In this document: one piece after another, positions 10,248 to 25,300 of the stretch
Position numbering within the stretch: position 1 is the stretch's first letter
Layout of the letters: every line of letters starts with the position of its first letter
Source: Coleophoma eucalyptorum
Lineage: Eukaryota; Ascomycota; Leotiomycetes; Helotiales; Dermateaceae
Length of the DNA stretch: 64,000 bases
Assembly: GCA_026120035.1 (NCBI GenBank)
Contig: JALRME010000019.1
Location: 248,001-312,000 of the forward strand
Reading direction: 5' to 3'
Position numbers and translations under genes: made by a program
Notes under the pieces: model-generated
Seen by the model: only the letters and a program-made list of their open reading frames with translations
Told to the model about the DNA's origin: nothing
Databases searched by the model: none

Positions 10248-13200
10248 ATGAATACCTCCACTTTCTTCGGCAGTGGCATCGATGTGCCGACGCATCTCGG
10301 CCTCAAGAGAAAACGGTCGCAACGTAGCACGACCCGACATAATGAGAACCCAGAGCATAATACCTGCGTGCAAGTAGCCTCACTTGAGATGTTCATCTCT
10401 TACTAACACCCGGTAGATTTCGAGACTTCCCTCGTCATAAGACGGCTCAGCTACGCTTCATCACATCCATTTGCGTGAAGAAATATGCTCCAGAGGACAA
10501 TGCGCAGAGACAATGCCCATTGCTCGAGTGTACACAGACATTCCCTGATAAGGAATCTATGTGTCAACACCTCTATCAATGTACTCACTTGTCCAAGGGA
10601 CGATACTGGTGCCTAGACTGTAGGAAGGGAGAGCGAGTCAGCAAGTTCCACTGCAAACGATGTCCATCTCGGGCATCCTCAGTTGCGAAGAGATTTTTCT
10701 CCAAACTTGGGCCAAGCCCTCATCGGAAGGAGACTTATGTCGAGCTGGATGGTGGTAGTGCTCAAGCCGTTGAAGAGCAGCCCTGGTCGGACTTTTTGGA
10801 AAGGTCTGGAATGGCGAAGAATGCTCAGGATGCTTGGGGGTTCTCGCCCGATGCACCGCTTCCTGCTACATCTAAACCAGAGACGACTTGGCAGCCAGAG
10901 GCATCGTATACTGCTCCACAGGTTGAATGCAACACTGCCTCTTGGGATATTCCATACCCGACGCAATCTGAATTGCCAGACTCTTACATCTGTGAAATGC
11001 CGGTATCGAACGAGCCTGATGTTTTATTGGACGAATCGAGTCTATTGTGGGATGAAAAGCAAAACTGGTGGTTCGATACCCCAGAAAAGTGCGCGAGCTC
11101 TCAGGCGGAGCAACTCCCAGCTACATCATCTCAGATGCTATCCCAATCACAATATGACAACTTCAACCAACTGTCCTCATACGTTGAACCAACAGTAACA
11201 GGGGTGGACCCACAGCAAGGCTACCCAACGTTTGAAACCGGAGCATATCAGCTTCAGAACCGCAGATTTGTAGAAATACAACAAAATCAGCCTCGTTCCT
11301 GGGCAAGTCCTCGCCCAACCCTCACATGTAATACACAGAACCTTCCCCGAATCAACACCCAAGAGAACTCCCCATTTAGCAATCCAGGAATGACGAACTC
11401 GGCTTCCGTTATCTCTCCGCTGAGCCCCGATACAAACACTATGACCTACCAGTCATGGCCCACGATCACAATATCGCCGACTGACAGTGAAGCGAGCGCT
11501 CATACGCTGTTTTCTAACCCAGGGCTTTCCGCATCCACTAATGCCAGTTCCTGGAACAATTCCATAGCAGCAAGTCCCGTGTATGATATGTCGACAAATA
11601 AGACACCTAACTTCAATCCTTTTGGTGTTACAGTACAGCGGAGTAGCTCCAATCCATGGTCGTCATATATGCCCATCACTCCCGCAACATCGATCAATTC
11701 CTTTGCAGCTGCTACCCCGACTACTTTCGACTCCACAGAAAACACTAGTAAATCAGATGCAAGTGGCTGGTCTAGTACTTCAGAGCTACTCCATTTCTTC
11801 GCCGAGATCCTCGAGGAACAGCTTCAACATTCCAAGGCAGTCTTGAAGGGCTTCCCAAAAACGCCACTAGTCATGGATCTCCTTGATCTATCACCATTAC
11901 TGACGGCGTCGATTGGCCTTGATGTCTTAGCCGACTTTCTCAGAACACGAGAAGGGCCAAATACTGTAATATCAATCTTTGCATTCACGCATGTCGTCTA
12001 TGCATGTAGTTTGACATTGCAAACCGGGAAGCCGGTTAATGCTCAGCGATTGTTCGAGTCCGCTTTCAATTTGGTTAATGGATTGGCTTTGCAGGAGCAG
12101 AGAGAGGTTTACAGGAAGATTGTGAAGGCAATTTGGCAGCCATCGTCAGAGATGTTTTTGGGGCCAGTAGCCGATGCCGACTCAACCATGTATCTCTCCA
12201 CCAGCTGCAAGGATCTTTTGGATGGTAAATAGGTCCCTCAAATTGTATCAACCAGAGCTAACATGAAAAATAGATCTCGCGATATGCGCCAGGTCGACAG
12301 CAAAGGCTGAATTTTTACCAACCTTCAGTGAAATCCGACCGCACGACGAACTTTTGTTCAACGTCAAGACACAGATTATGGGGAAACTGATCCAAGAATT
12401 TTATGCTGATGGCCTGATTGAGGAATTGGTCGGGGTAGAAGATCAAGTCAAGCATTCTCACATCAAGGACTTCCGTGGGGTTGAACTTGCACTACTTGGA
12501 ATTGGCAAGGTGAGTGCAAGAAGGAGAATTTGCTTATGATTGGACTTATTTTCTGACAAGGAACTAGGGCTCAGAGAGAGATGATACTCTCATCCAAAGA
12601 CTTGTGGCTCGAATTGCAGAGCTTTTCGATGCACTGTACGCTCAGCAAAACACTTCACGGACGTCGTATCATATACGAGACATTTCAAGGCTTAAGCGAC
12701 TGCTGGACGATGATCTCTTTACTGAAAGCGATACCTCAGACAACGAGGGGAGTGTTGTTCTGCCTCTACAGCAAATCCAAAAGAGTGTTATCGCATTCGC
12801 ACGCGAAGCTGACAAGACACTCGTGCAAGAAATGTAAGCTGACATGTCGGGTGCAACTTCAACATTGAGGCCACCACTAATATAGTATATAGAGAACCGA
12901 AGTCCCTCCAACCAATGACCGCAATTAGCAGAAGCGTCTCGACATCCAGCACAACCTCCGCGACCTCACAATTCTCCAACATATCTTCCCTGGCAAAATC
13001 TCCATCACAACCAACCCCGTCACCCCAAACGCCCGGAAAGTCCAAAAAGCCTAAAAGCAAATACCGCTGCGCCTGTGGCTACGAACCCCAAGGAGAGGAG
13101 CGCTGGAAAGCGTCGAATCTGGCACGGCATCGTCGGACGCAACATTCTGCCGTGGGGGAGGTCAAGGTGTTTATCTGCCCGTTTCCTGGATGTGGCAGCT

Positions 13201-13325
13201 CGTTCAATAGGAGCGATAATTTAGGGATGCATCGCAGAGAGAAGGGACATGGTGATGACCCGGAAGTTGACGAAGACGGGGATGTAGGAGGGACAGGGAG
13301 GAGGAAGAGGCAGAGGCAGGGGTAG
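10248..13325 (+). CDS. C2H2 zinc-finger protein, probable transcription factor
   Basis: Proposed exons 10248-10373, 10451-12224, 12274-12509, 12568-12833 and 12893-13325, giving 944 aa in frame. An N-terminal finger (C64-X4-C69-X12-H82-X5-H88) is followed by a Cys-rich patch (WCLDCRKGERVSKFHCKRC), a long Ser/Thr/Gln/Asn-rich middle and a helical region in exons 3-4. The C terminus has a degenerate finger (C860-X-C862, H880-X4-H885) and a canonical one (C896-X4-C901-X12-H914-X5-H920). Introns 2-4 have good sites. Exon 1 is the weak point: the long frame starts without an ATG (its first start-like codon is GTG at 10475), so I joined the ATG at 10248 through a GTAGCC donor with a CTAAC branch site and CAG acceptor at 10450. 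Exon 1 reads as a plausible basic N terminus. I know no close named homologue; the DNA target is unknown. Confidence 0.78.
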
Positions 13326-16300
13326 AGGCTTATGGCTGAGACTGGGGGCTTTACGGAGTTTTGGTAACTTGTAATTTTTGGGTGGGAGGGGGGTTGTACA
13401 CCATTTCGGAAATCAAGGTGGCGCATACTGGACTGGGCTTTGGATAAAATCACGGCATGACAAGGCATATTGTGGCGTACATGGATACATCTGCATCATC
13501 ATCATAACTGGGCATAAACAGGAATTGGTGAGGGCACCAACTATAATGATCAAATAATAAACCCACCTGGCTTTAGAGCCCTTCAATCATTAAACACCTG
13601 TAAAACTAAAATCCTTGGGAACTGAAGAAGTCAAGAAGTCTTCACAATATCGCGCGTGGTAATACCGCCATGAGAGCAGTGAAAGAACATTAAACTTTCT
13701 GATAAAAGGCACGGCGCCACCGTCTAACACGGAAACATCTCATGCTCTCTCTCAAAACACTGGCCGGACGGAGAATATTGTATCCTGTCCCGCCCTGGCA
13801 TGTATAACAAACAATTGACCTCTACCTGAGCCTACCCCTTCTGCAGCGCGGCGGCGGCGGAGCAGGAGGAGAGTGATCTGAGGGTCTTCAGCGCCGAGCA
13901 TGACCAGTCGCTCACGCAATACATGCTCCTTTCTGACTATCGTCCGCTCTACTCGTTGGACGAGAGAGCAGCTTTGGCAATTAACAGGCTGGCGCCCTCT
14001 ATACCTATACGAGGTGGTTGGTAGCGAGCGATCTACAATCGACGATGGGGGAGACTCCTCTCGGGTACGCTATGTGGTTTCTGCCGTTCCTCATGCATGG
14101 TTCCTGGGCGTGCAAGATAGGGCAGGCCTATCTCTTATCGACTCCTCATGTTTATGTTGTTCTTGTATTCTGTTGAAATGGCGTTAAGAGGAATTGGCTG
14201 CCAAACCTGCTAATGAATACGAGTTGGTGTTCAACTTACCAGTACTCGCTTATCCGACGACGATGGAGATAATAGCCGATGGCAGGGCTAAAGGGAGGGA
14301 GTAGGTCGTCGTCCAGTGGTTTAGCTGGAAAGGACTGGGGGGGGGGAACGGCGATGAGAGAGGCGCTTTGGAGTACTTGAGGAGCTAGGGCTGCGTGGCA
14401 TGGCGGGTTTATTTGGTGCTTTTCTTGGTCTATAGGTTGGATGAGCAAGAGCCAGCTTCTGTTTGGTTTATCTTCAGAAAGACCCTGCTGATTTCTCGTT
14501 CATCGTAGTAAGAAGGAAAAAGGGTTAGCTGAGTACTGGATGTAATATGCTTGAAAGGCGTGAAAGACTTATGAGGACTTTAAGAAAACCCTCCTTGTGA
14601 CATTCCCCCGAAATAGAAAGGTCCTCATCGAGATTGGCTGCGTTACCCGCTGGCAAGAACGAAGAGTAAGCGAGTAAAGTTGTTATTTTCTGGTGCTCTT
14701 GCCTACCAAGCTTCTAGTATTGTTATCGACGACGATCTAGAAGGACTTTCTGTTTGTCAAGTACACAACATTAACTTTCAGAATCAGGACTCGAACATGG
14801 TGGATATTTCAGAGCAGTGTTATGGATACCAATGTGAATCCCTGTCATACTATGAGTACGTCTAATTATTCTGCGAAGATTGAAGGCAGAACATCTGGAA
14901 GCGGGTCCTAAAAGAATCATCACACGAGTACATGCATAGCCTTCCCAATTATGCCATCCACTATGTCATGGATATACCTTAAGTATAATAGGGGTATATA
15001 AATCCACCAAGTTGAGCCCAATCGTTCATTATTATAGTTGTGTATAAACTGTGGCCTCATAATTCCCCGTCTTTTACGCTTCCAGACGTTCCGTTAGATC
15101 GAGCATTTTGATGCCAAACTCAGCTAGCGATGAAACGACAACCAAAATTATCTTGAAAGACAGTTCCTTGTCTTACCAACTGTCCAATTATAGAAGATGC
15201 GTTGGGCAACAAAGCATTAGACCACTCTTCTTTCCGCATGTCTCGGGTATTGTAACGATAAAGCCAGGCCAGCAATGTACTCGTACAACGCTCCGTGCAA
15301 AGAAACTGAAGAGTAATAGGTATAGGAATAAGTAAGTAACAAGCAAAATCTCCAGCCCTTTTAATGCAGCAAGAGTGACATTCTAGGGAGAGCTCCAACA
15401 CCAGACATTTGTCAACAATGTAACAACGCAGTAAAAACAAGTTAAAGAAAGCGTAGACATAACCGCATGACAAGGGCCTATATCTGCATACCAAATGAAA
15501 TCACGGTGTATATAACTAAGTTGATATGAAGAAGGGAAGGGTTAAGTAAAGAGAAGTTGTCGATATCAAGACGTAGAAAGCGGACATGAAGGATTAGGAT
15601 TTGAATGGTATTGAGACTCGATCGCGCAGCAAATTAGAACGAAACCATGTATCAAAGTAGTTACCATCTTAGAGAAGCTTTCAGGTTTTTCTTCGAAATG
15701 TGGAAAGAAATAGAGTAGGCAGTGTATTAAGGAGGGAAAAGTAGTCGTATACCCCCAGATAGAGCTCGTAACACAGCATTCATTATCTGCTACAATTGAG
15801 TGAGAAGAACCAAACGAAAATGGGAATTTCGGTCATGCAAAGGAAAGCGTGTTAGGAGATAGGACCGAACTCGAAAGGTCCCAAATGGACATTTCACCTC
15901 TATGTATGAAGGTTAGAGAGCTTACTATGGATTTATAAAGCATTCAAATACAAAGGAGCCATCATAGTCTCAAGAAATTCCAGGTGCTTAGGGACGAAAC
16001 GAATAGCCCAGAAGCCTGTATAAGATATATTAAATTAACTCTCAAAACCTGCCCAGGGACTAGAGGGGATACCATCACAGCTGCAGATCAAAAAATGCAC
16101 AGACGATAAGCTTTCGCAGGATGACATGCGAAAGGGACGCGACTTGAACAGAATAAGGAACGGAGATGTCACCCAGATGACGAAATTGACGAAATTACCG
16201 GGAAAACACCGAAGTTAGAGCAGAAACATGTCATTTTGGACTTGGTTATATGAATGTATCGTATTGCAGCATGGGCCAAGAAGTCCATGATGCCATCCTG

Positions 16301-19300
16301 AAAGTACTTACAGCCAATACTTTCAACAATTCCAAATAGCAAAGAGCAATTGAAAGAGCTCACTGATATTTGTTAGGCTAAAGCGAGGAGAACAAAATTA
16401 AGGAGAGAGCTAAGTCGAATGCCTTAGACAACGAGGATTTTAGCCTTGCCCAGTCATTGATCCCTAAAGACGGAGCTGAGTTGTGTAATATATTAGATAT
16501 AGACCAAACAAACGAAGACGAGAACATCCTGAAGAGCAGTAATTCCGAGCATCTGCCGACTGCATTGTCAGAACTGAAAGAGAGTTAAAGATGACCAATT
16601 TTGAAGAAAAAGTCTCAGAATTCTGCACGACTACCGTTCCAAAAAAAGATGTACGTGGGATCTGCAGGTAAAAAAGCTTTAAGGTCGCACTACGCCTTTC
16701 CCCAATACCCGCAGATCAATTTGTCAACATTACGAGGATGCGCTCAAGACCTTAAAAGATTAAGGTACTAAACATCCCGCAGAGCGACCAATCTCGTGCC
16801 ATTGTGCAGGAAAAGTGATAGAGCTTCCCGCAAGAGAGCAAGAAAATGAAGGACAAAGAGAGAGATAAGCAAAGAATTAGTAGAAAAGATGAAAAGGAGG
16901 CCACAGGATAATGTAATGTGACGGAAGAGACCTGATAGTAAGTACTCAATATGAAATCCTTCGCCTACCTGACCGGTCTGAAAGCAACAAGACCTTTAAT
17001 ACTGAAGTGGATAAGGTGAAATTTCTTGACTTTCAACGCTTCTCGTGTTTGAGAGAATGACTGAGATACCGCCCACTCTCCGAAATGAATCTGTCGGTCG
17101 GTGGATTGTATCCGTCCTTTAACCGCACCGTATGACCATACCTGACCTTATTGTGCTTTGCAATAATACCGCACCAAGTCAGAGCGTGACTTGTTTACGC
17201 TTACTAACCAGCGTGACAAGATCAGCTGGCTTCCTTGGGGGTTACTTTGCAAAGGAGCACGGAGCAACCAAGTCGAGCAAGCTGAAAGAAAAGCCAAGAA
17301 CAGGTAAAGATACACGAGAGGAGAAAAAAAAGGGAAAATTTCTTCCTTGTAAATAAATAAGTACTTTCGGATACCCGAGAAGCCTATGAGAAGTGTAGGA
17401 AAGGATCTTGTTGAATATTGGAAGTTGGTAGTTCGGAAGCTGGAGAGCTTTGGGCTTGTTCGCCAGTGAAAGGATCCAGAAGCCGTGGTCGAATCAGACA
17501 GCCAAAGCCACGATTTGCACCTCGAACTTTGGTTTTAGTGCCCACGAGAAAGCGTAGCAGAGACGGGATGAACCCTGTGCGGCGTCAGAGTCGCAACTCT
17601 CTCACAGATCTGTGATCCCTTTACCCTTTTGCGGACCCCACCTATGCCCGACTTTACCTTCCCTTGGTATCCTCTACAGTTGTTCACTCCGTCCCCAACC
17701 CGTCTTGCCAGGAAGAACGTAGGAGATGGTTCACCGTCGCCTTTGGCCCCCCCTAAATCAAACATCTTTCTCCTCACCTCTCCTCCTTTCACCGCCGGTC
17801 TTTGAAATGGCTTCGCCTTGCTTCGCGCTTGCATCGTTATGACCGCACTGGCCTCTTGCAGATGCTGATCTGACCTAAGCTAGAATTGACCTGACCTCTT
17901 TTTCTGAATCTGTGCCGTTGTCATGGCCGGCCACAAATCACGAGGCGCAGAACGACAGGTCACTTTCGGTTCTGCTGCGAGACCAGAGGAATTTGGACTT
18001 CTGATTTGGACTTGAACCTTCAAACCGGATGGAAGATAAAGAATTCTGGCGTTGGTGGGTGACACAACTTACGATGATCACCATCCTGGTTTTGGCCTTT
18101 GTCACCTGCGCTTCGGCGCGACGGCGCATCCCGGTCGCAATGGAAAAGGTTGATTTTATCACCGCATCTTATCCCTTGATTCTGCTCTCTCGTCTCTGCT
18201 GAAGTCATGGCTTAATGCAGCGACTTGCCTTGCATCTCGCGACCTGGACCTGGGCCGCGGAGCACTGAACTCGGGGATGCATGTTCCAGGAACAGGGAAG
18301 TAGATCGCTTCATGTACAGACCATGAAGTATGAACCGTTACTGCTGTCATTTACGGTATCATCCATCTATCTGAGACTCTCGGGGAAGCGAGATAGATTG
18401 TGATTAAGCTGCAGAGGATACTAGCGCATCCATGAGCATGAGAATGATAAACCTTCACGTCGCCAGGCTTTTGTTGATGAATTGTTGGATGAGACAGTAT
18501 GCCGACCACGACGAGGGGAAATCCTGACGTAACCTCCCGGCTGCACTAAGCATGAAGAAAAATTGTCGTACGGTGCCGACCCCGTTTCTCCAAAATTCCT
18601 TGAAAACCTTCCTTCTCCGCGATATCCAACAGGTGGTAAGCTTGCAAACGCTGACACGAGGCACGGCAACTGCGGGTGTGGCCGGCACGGGCGAACGAGC
18701 ACCCTGCAGCCAAAAATGCGGCCTGGATGGAGAAACAGGAACCAGGGTTTTGTGCGCGCTACCGTATTTATCGATGATGATGATGTTAGATTCCTGTGAT
18801 GAAAGTTCTTTGCCAGCCTTGTCATCGACATGATTATGCACAGCCTTTGCATACCTGGCACACCAACGTTGTTGGATCAGGCGATAAGCATCGCGGGGTT
18901 CGTTGGGTTGGTTCGTGGCAGCAGCAGACAGACAGCCAGAGCGAAGCGACGAGACGCCCGTTGCAGAACCGTATGATCAGTCAATTCTGGATGAGTTACT
19001 CCTGCCTGTTGGACATTACATTGTTGCTGACAGATTACAATGGCAACAACTACAGTACGAGGGATGATCGGCGGCGGTGAGGTGAACAGTCTATCTCCCT
19101 GTCTTCGCCGACCGCTTCATGTTACAGTGCTCAATGCAGTCAACCCTATTCCGGGGATGGCTGGATGGGATGCTGGTCGTAAGCAAGGACGCGAGCCCGT
19201 CCGATCGCATCGGGCTATGGGCGATGCCTTCGATGCTCCGGGAGAAGACCATCATTCATTCATTCGCCAGGCCAGGGGGAGCTGGAGGAATGCTGTTGTC

Positions 19301-22300
19301 GGACGAGAAATTCCAATTCCAATGCGAATTCCAATTTCATACAGTAGCAAAAAAGGCGCTCCGGCGTTGGGTGAGCATTCAGATCACTATTCGCCTCTCG
19401 CCTCTTCACTGCTCGGCCCGTTGCAGGACGTTTGGTGCCCAGTGGTATCACTAGCCTCTTCCAGCAGCCATCCTGCTGGACACCTAACAACGAAACCTTG
19501 TCCCAAAGCCTGCATCTGCACCTCCATCAGCTCAGCTCCCTCGAATCCACGGGCGCGATTGGCTTACACCTGCACAAGGTTTGGGGTGCAAGTGTCATGC
19601 AATCGCCGCCCGGGTCATCCTTGACTTTGTCTACTCGACCCTGGTCCATGCCCTTGGCCCCATGCAAACATGCGAGCATGGGCTCGCCGGTCCGCAGCGA
19701 GACGGGAATGCATCGCAAGAGCACCGGAAGGGCTCACAAGCTCGTCTAGAGCGGCTGCCCGCATATGATATTGGTCTTGTGATCTCTATAAGTGGTTTAG
19801 ACATCATGGGCGGTGTGCTGGAAGACCCAATGACGATCGATGGAGAAGACCTGGTGGGTGGGTGTGTGTGTTAGGGATGCAGGCGGATGGCAGAAACGCA
19901 GTGTGAAGAAGCACGATGTGTTGTTCTCTTGCTAGTGGAGAATTTGGGGATGCGACATGCAGATATACGGAGTACATGGAGATGCGCCCTGTCACAGATG
20001 CTGGAGCAAGCTGGATGCAGCGGAATACGTCCCCGGCACTTCCACTCGCTATCAGCGCCTCGGATCTGAATATTGTAAGTATACTCCATAAAGACGATCG
20101 TGACGAGTTCCGAGCTAGAATGCTTCTCTTGTGGGCAGGTCGAGCCTGGCTCCGCAAATCCGGTGAGGCTCTTACCAGCAGTGCTTGGGCTCGATGGCTC
20201 GAACTCGGGTTTGAGGATCTTTTCCTGTCAGCAAACAAGAGTCATCGGCCATCGCAACGCCCCAGAGCCCTCGGGCGATACAAGCAGATCCTCGGGCACA
20301 CCTTCAAACGATGCCGTTTCAAGAAGAAAATTATGGCCTTAGGTCATAATCGAGTACATTGTTGTCGCCCTCGGCAACGTGCAGCATCTCGGTTGTGGAC
20401 TGATGACTTAGTTGTTTGCTTTGCTGCACAAGTGCACCGCGCATTGATTTGAACTGCATCATCTGCACCTTTCTTAGGTATCACGAAGACACGACGTCTG
20501 GCCCTGTAAGCGCGACAATTGGTCACGTCAATACTGGGCTAATTCAACGTCCACGGCCGTTCAGCGTCTGTTGGATATAACGTTATATTGGAAAACTCGT
20601 CGAAGGCTGAGTGAAGCACTCTTGGCCCGGTGTAAGTGATAAACAGATTCTAAAGTGAGTACGTGAGAATGGTGTTTGTCAGTTGTCATTCCGTAAAAAA
20701 GAACTTCAGATATATTCTGAGTTTCAGACCTGTGTAACCCCAGAACAGGACTGAGCATTCTTACAAGGTGCTGACCCGGTGGTTAGCATTCTTGCGGTGC
20801 AATTGCCAAAAAGAAGGAATCCGGCAAGAGATATAGATTAATCCTTCTTCCATAGAGTAGCTATTGATGGCACGCCAATGCATCCTCGAAGGAATGGAAT
20901 GAGTTAAAAAAGAAATATCTAAGACACGGAAGGCCTTCGAGAAACATTCGCGTCTCACCCAGCCTCGATTTCATCATTGTAACGTCCACCCTGGCGAGAA
21001 TTCCAACAACCTGGACAATGCGGGGGCAACCGTCACCAGAGCAGTCTGGAATTATCGGGCGATTGGATCTAAATGACTGAAAGCATAAGAGAGCTGGAGG
21101 CGCTGCACCGTCCAGATCAAACTCGGTCGCTAGCACCTGCCCAGCCTGATGACACTTTACAACCTCGCCATTGAAGCGTCATTCGCTGGCATAATCTTAA
21201 AATCTCATAATCTCGATTCTGGCTGTTTTGTGTCGCATAACACTGCTTTGCGTCCTGCAAACAAGGTGCGAGGGCAACGACGGGAATCCCGCTCCCTCCC
21301 GTAATCCGCTGCAGTGATCTCCTCGTTTGTTATGCATTAGCTCGTTTGTCCCCTCGCTGGCAAGCTCGGATGATACTGTATGGGGACTGAAGCTGTTCCC
21401 CCGGAGTGGCTATGTTAGGAAGTGGTGTGAGACTTCCGCCTTTATCAGGCGCGCCTTGGTTCGTGGTTACGGTTAGATCATCATCAACACGAAGCCCCAA
21501 CATCTGAAATAAGATTTGTCGCCGACTTCCCTTTCCTGACGGCTAAAGAGGTTGGGTCGTTCGCAAGATTCAGCGATGGGAATATTGCATACCCATCTCA
21601 GTGGGCTGGGCTACAGCGCCATGTTTAGCGACTGGTGATTGTGTATGTGGGTGGCACAGCATGAGGAACATTCCCCCAACTCTTTGGCTTTGGGTGAGCT
21701 AGCGAAAACCAGAGGTGAATCAGAGGCCGCGCTAGAGGACAAATCATAAAATCATAATTTGACTTACAGACCAAGCCGACTTCTCGAACAAAATTGATCC
21801 TCGTCGACCTTCTACTGGGCGCGGAGTCGGGCGGCTCACCAGCGTCTTTACTCGGTGTGACATAGACTGGCTGGCAACTGCCAACTGCCAACTGCCAACT
21901 GCCAACTCTCTGTCGACCATCAAACATCTGTGAGTGCAGTCAATAATGCAGGTCGATTAACTGGACCAGGCCCGGATGATGACTGCTGCAGCTTCGGACA
22001 GGAATTGTGGAGAGACAAATATGAATTGACTTATTCCATGCTCCGACAGGGAACAGGCCGCCAAAGTGACTTGCCCATCTGTTCTTTCTTTTCTATATCA
22101 GGTTTGCTATACCTATAAATGGGCTCGCATGCGCGATCCCTCGAGGGCTTGCTTCGCAGACATAACAAATCAATCTCTCTAATCAATCTTTGACTTGGGC
22201 TGTCTCAACATTGGGTGGCCCTCAGAAAACAATCGGGGCTTTCCAGGCAATCACGACGGAATTGCTGGCATTTCCGAACCATTTCTTCCTCAAAAAGATC

Positions 22301-25300
22301 GCCTTGTCAACCTTGTTGTAGCGTGCCAGCATTTGCTATTTGCTAACGGGTTCGTCGAGCTGCGGCGGCGGAAAGCTCCAGCGGGTATTGCCTGGGCACA
22401 GTGATCCGGGTGTGCTAGACAAGGCCTGGGTAGTAGAACGATTGGCCGGGCTTGCAATTGCGTCAGGGATAGCTGAGGTCCCCTCCAAGGTCTATCCAGT
22501 ACAGTAAGGTACTGCAGTCAGTCCGTCACCAGCCAGGATACGAATTACCAGTTGAGAAGGCCGGGAGGGAGCCATTAGCCATCAGCCATCGAGACCGCAG
22601 CTGAATTTCGAGCTGTTCAACGCCAACAGTTTTGTGTGTGTGGGAAAGGAGGGTTTAAAGACGGTTGTCGCCTTCTGATTTGCTCCATCCATCGACTGGC
22701 CACTCCTCACAACATAGCACTTGTCGCCGTAGCGTCCGAGCACAGCACAATCCCATCCCACCACGAGGTACGAGTAAGATCGCCTCGGGAGTGCACTTTT
22801 GCTGGCAGGCTGTCATCATAATCTCAAGTTTCTAATATAAAGCCGAGCTCAGACAGTCAACCCTCCCTCTTCAACCTTCGTCAGCCGCTGCTAGCTGTGC
22901 TCCTTGGTCTGAGAGGCGCACGAGACGACTGTGGTACAGCTCTAAGATCCCCAAGGACGTACCTTGTGATACCTACGGTACGTTCCTCCACGCCGAGGCT
23001 GACACCGAGCAAGCGCAGAAGTTTGCTGAACCAGACAAGGAAACCCAGCCTAGCCGGCGTGATATTCTCCAGCCCGAGTTTCGGACCCTCTACCTGGGAT
23101 TTACCACAGACATTCCCGCCTGCAGGCACCACGATCATCTTTCATCGCCTTCTCAACACCCTCCTCCTCTCCCCTTCATCTCCGTCTACGTCTCCTATTT
23201 ACCTCGTACGGGAAGTCGCTATTGTGTGCTCAGCAGAGAGTGCTAGTTGTGACGCCGTTTGCAGCACAGAGAAGCCTTGACTCGGTCCCAGCGCCCAGTG
23301 TGAAGGAACCCGCATCGCATCGTACCGCGCAGTACCCGCATATCGCGTCGTGGGTCGCAGAACAGGAGGCCGCAGAACAGAGACCGCTGCGTTCCCAGGA
23401 CTGGATCGGGCGCAACTCCATCCTTCGAAAATCGCCGGATTCGGTATTTCCCGCCCAGCACATTGTAGGCGAATTTCGTGTCCAACGTGCTTTGCATCCG
23501 GAGAGACCCATTTGACTCGCGCGTCGGATCGGTGAAGCATCGTGCTGAGCACTATTTACGTAGCTAGCAGTGGTGTACCAGAGTTTACCACCAGCGCCTT
23601 CCTCGAACCGGCGTTCCGCGCAACTCCCTCGACCACAAAATAGCAAATCTGGGCAGACGGCGTGTCAGAAGGACAGCAAGAATTGGGGAAAGGCTCGTGC
23701 CGCAAGAATTGGTACTTGGGTTGAAACTAGAAATCTAGAGAGCCGGTACCTGGACAATTTTGCACTATCGAAGTGACTCTGCAAATCAAACCAGGATATA
23801 TACAAGCCAGCTACGTCCCTGACATCAGCGCGGGCGTTCCGAAAGACGAATAGAGTTCTGTCATTGCCTTTTGGCAAGGAGAAGGACTGTTGCGAAAAGC
23901 CAAACAGACGCCAGACAGCATCTGGGCCTCCAAAGAGCGTTTGAGGGTAGGGAACCAGAAGAGTTAGATCTGTTTGTTCGAGGCGCATACAGACAAGGAG
24001 GACAAGAATACGGAAAAGACTGAGTAGAAGTGACAAGAACAGGAAGTTTCATAGGCTTTGAACCGGGGTTGTAGGCACCGCTGGATCTTGCAGTCATACT
24101 CTCACCAACAGCAGCAACGCCGCCGCAGAAACATCTCTACCAGAATTGTTTTGTCGGCGCGTTAGCAAATCCGCAGGCACAAGCAGAACATCACTTGCCC
24201 TAGGACGTTGTGCAATTAGGGTTCTGGCCACAACGCTGAGATCTGTAAGGAGATACGGAAGAACGACTGAGTTCGGGCTATTTTCACTGCACACTGCACC
24301 GTTTTGACCTTGCCTGATAGAAGGAAGTTTTGAAAGACTGCGAGTATTGGGAGTAGATAGCATTCGCAGAACTTAACTCCAGAGCCTGTTGAAGACCGGG
24401 GTCTAGAGCAGCAAGGACAACGGTTTTAGAAGAAAACCACACCGAAAGGGCAACAGTATACACCCAGATACCCCGATCTCAACTCAGATCTGTCCTGCAG
24501 GCTCTAGGGTCGCCCTGACTGCGGCCACGGGAAGGGAAAGGCACGACACGGCCCTTGGGATTCTTAAATTTGAGCCGGACTGGAAGCTACTTCCTGCCTC
24601 GCTCCCCATCCGCCGTCACTAATTCCTCCGAGCACACACAAAAATCCTACTTGCAGTGCCTTACTCTGACTGTTCCGCTGCTGCGACACACCACGCGCAC
24701 TATTTCTCCTACTACTCATTCCAGCACGAACACCCTCAATATTGGCACTACTGGCCTTCTGCTGCGACTTCTCCCACCACTACTGGATCGGCCCACCTCC
24801 TTCCTCGACACTACTCACCACACAACACCATCTACTACGACGAATCAGGACATCCACTGGTCTAGAAACCCGCGATCTAAGCAGTCGAGTTGACCAGTCG
24901 TGCTGCTCTGACGGCTTGCCTCCCAGTGTCGCTACCTGGCTAACTTGCCCTCTTACCCTACCTTGGGTTGCGAAGCCACTGATTACCCTGACCAACCTTG
25001 TCCACCACCAACACTAGTGGCACTTACTCCCCCAAAAGGTGACCGGACCGTTCCCCCACTAAGCTCCTGCCGGTCTCGTCTTTACACGACAAGAGACATT
25101 ATAACCTACAATACCGCTCTCGAATATCTTTCCACACGTTCCTCCCTCCCTCCTTCCCACGACCGCCACCCACGACCAACCCCACTACAACCACTCGACC
25201 CTGTATCTTTGAGGCGGCACACGGACACAACCATCTCTGTTTATCCTCTCCTTCAGTGGCATTCCCTTCTGTTTCTGCGACATAGATATTCGCCATCCTC

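Noticed and set aside
18421..18861. 146-codon minus-strand frame in the gene-free region
   Set aside because: Overlaps other frames of similar length on both strands; no protein-like motif and no splice-supported extension.
19916..20452. 178-codon plus-strand frame in the gene-free region
   Set aside because: Composition is random and the frame is isolated; no homologous domain recognised.
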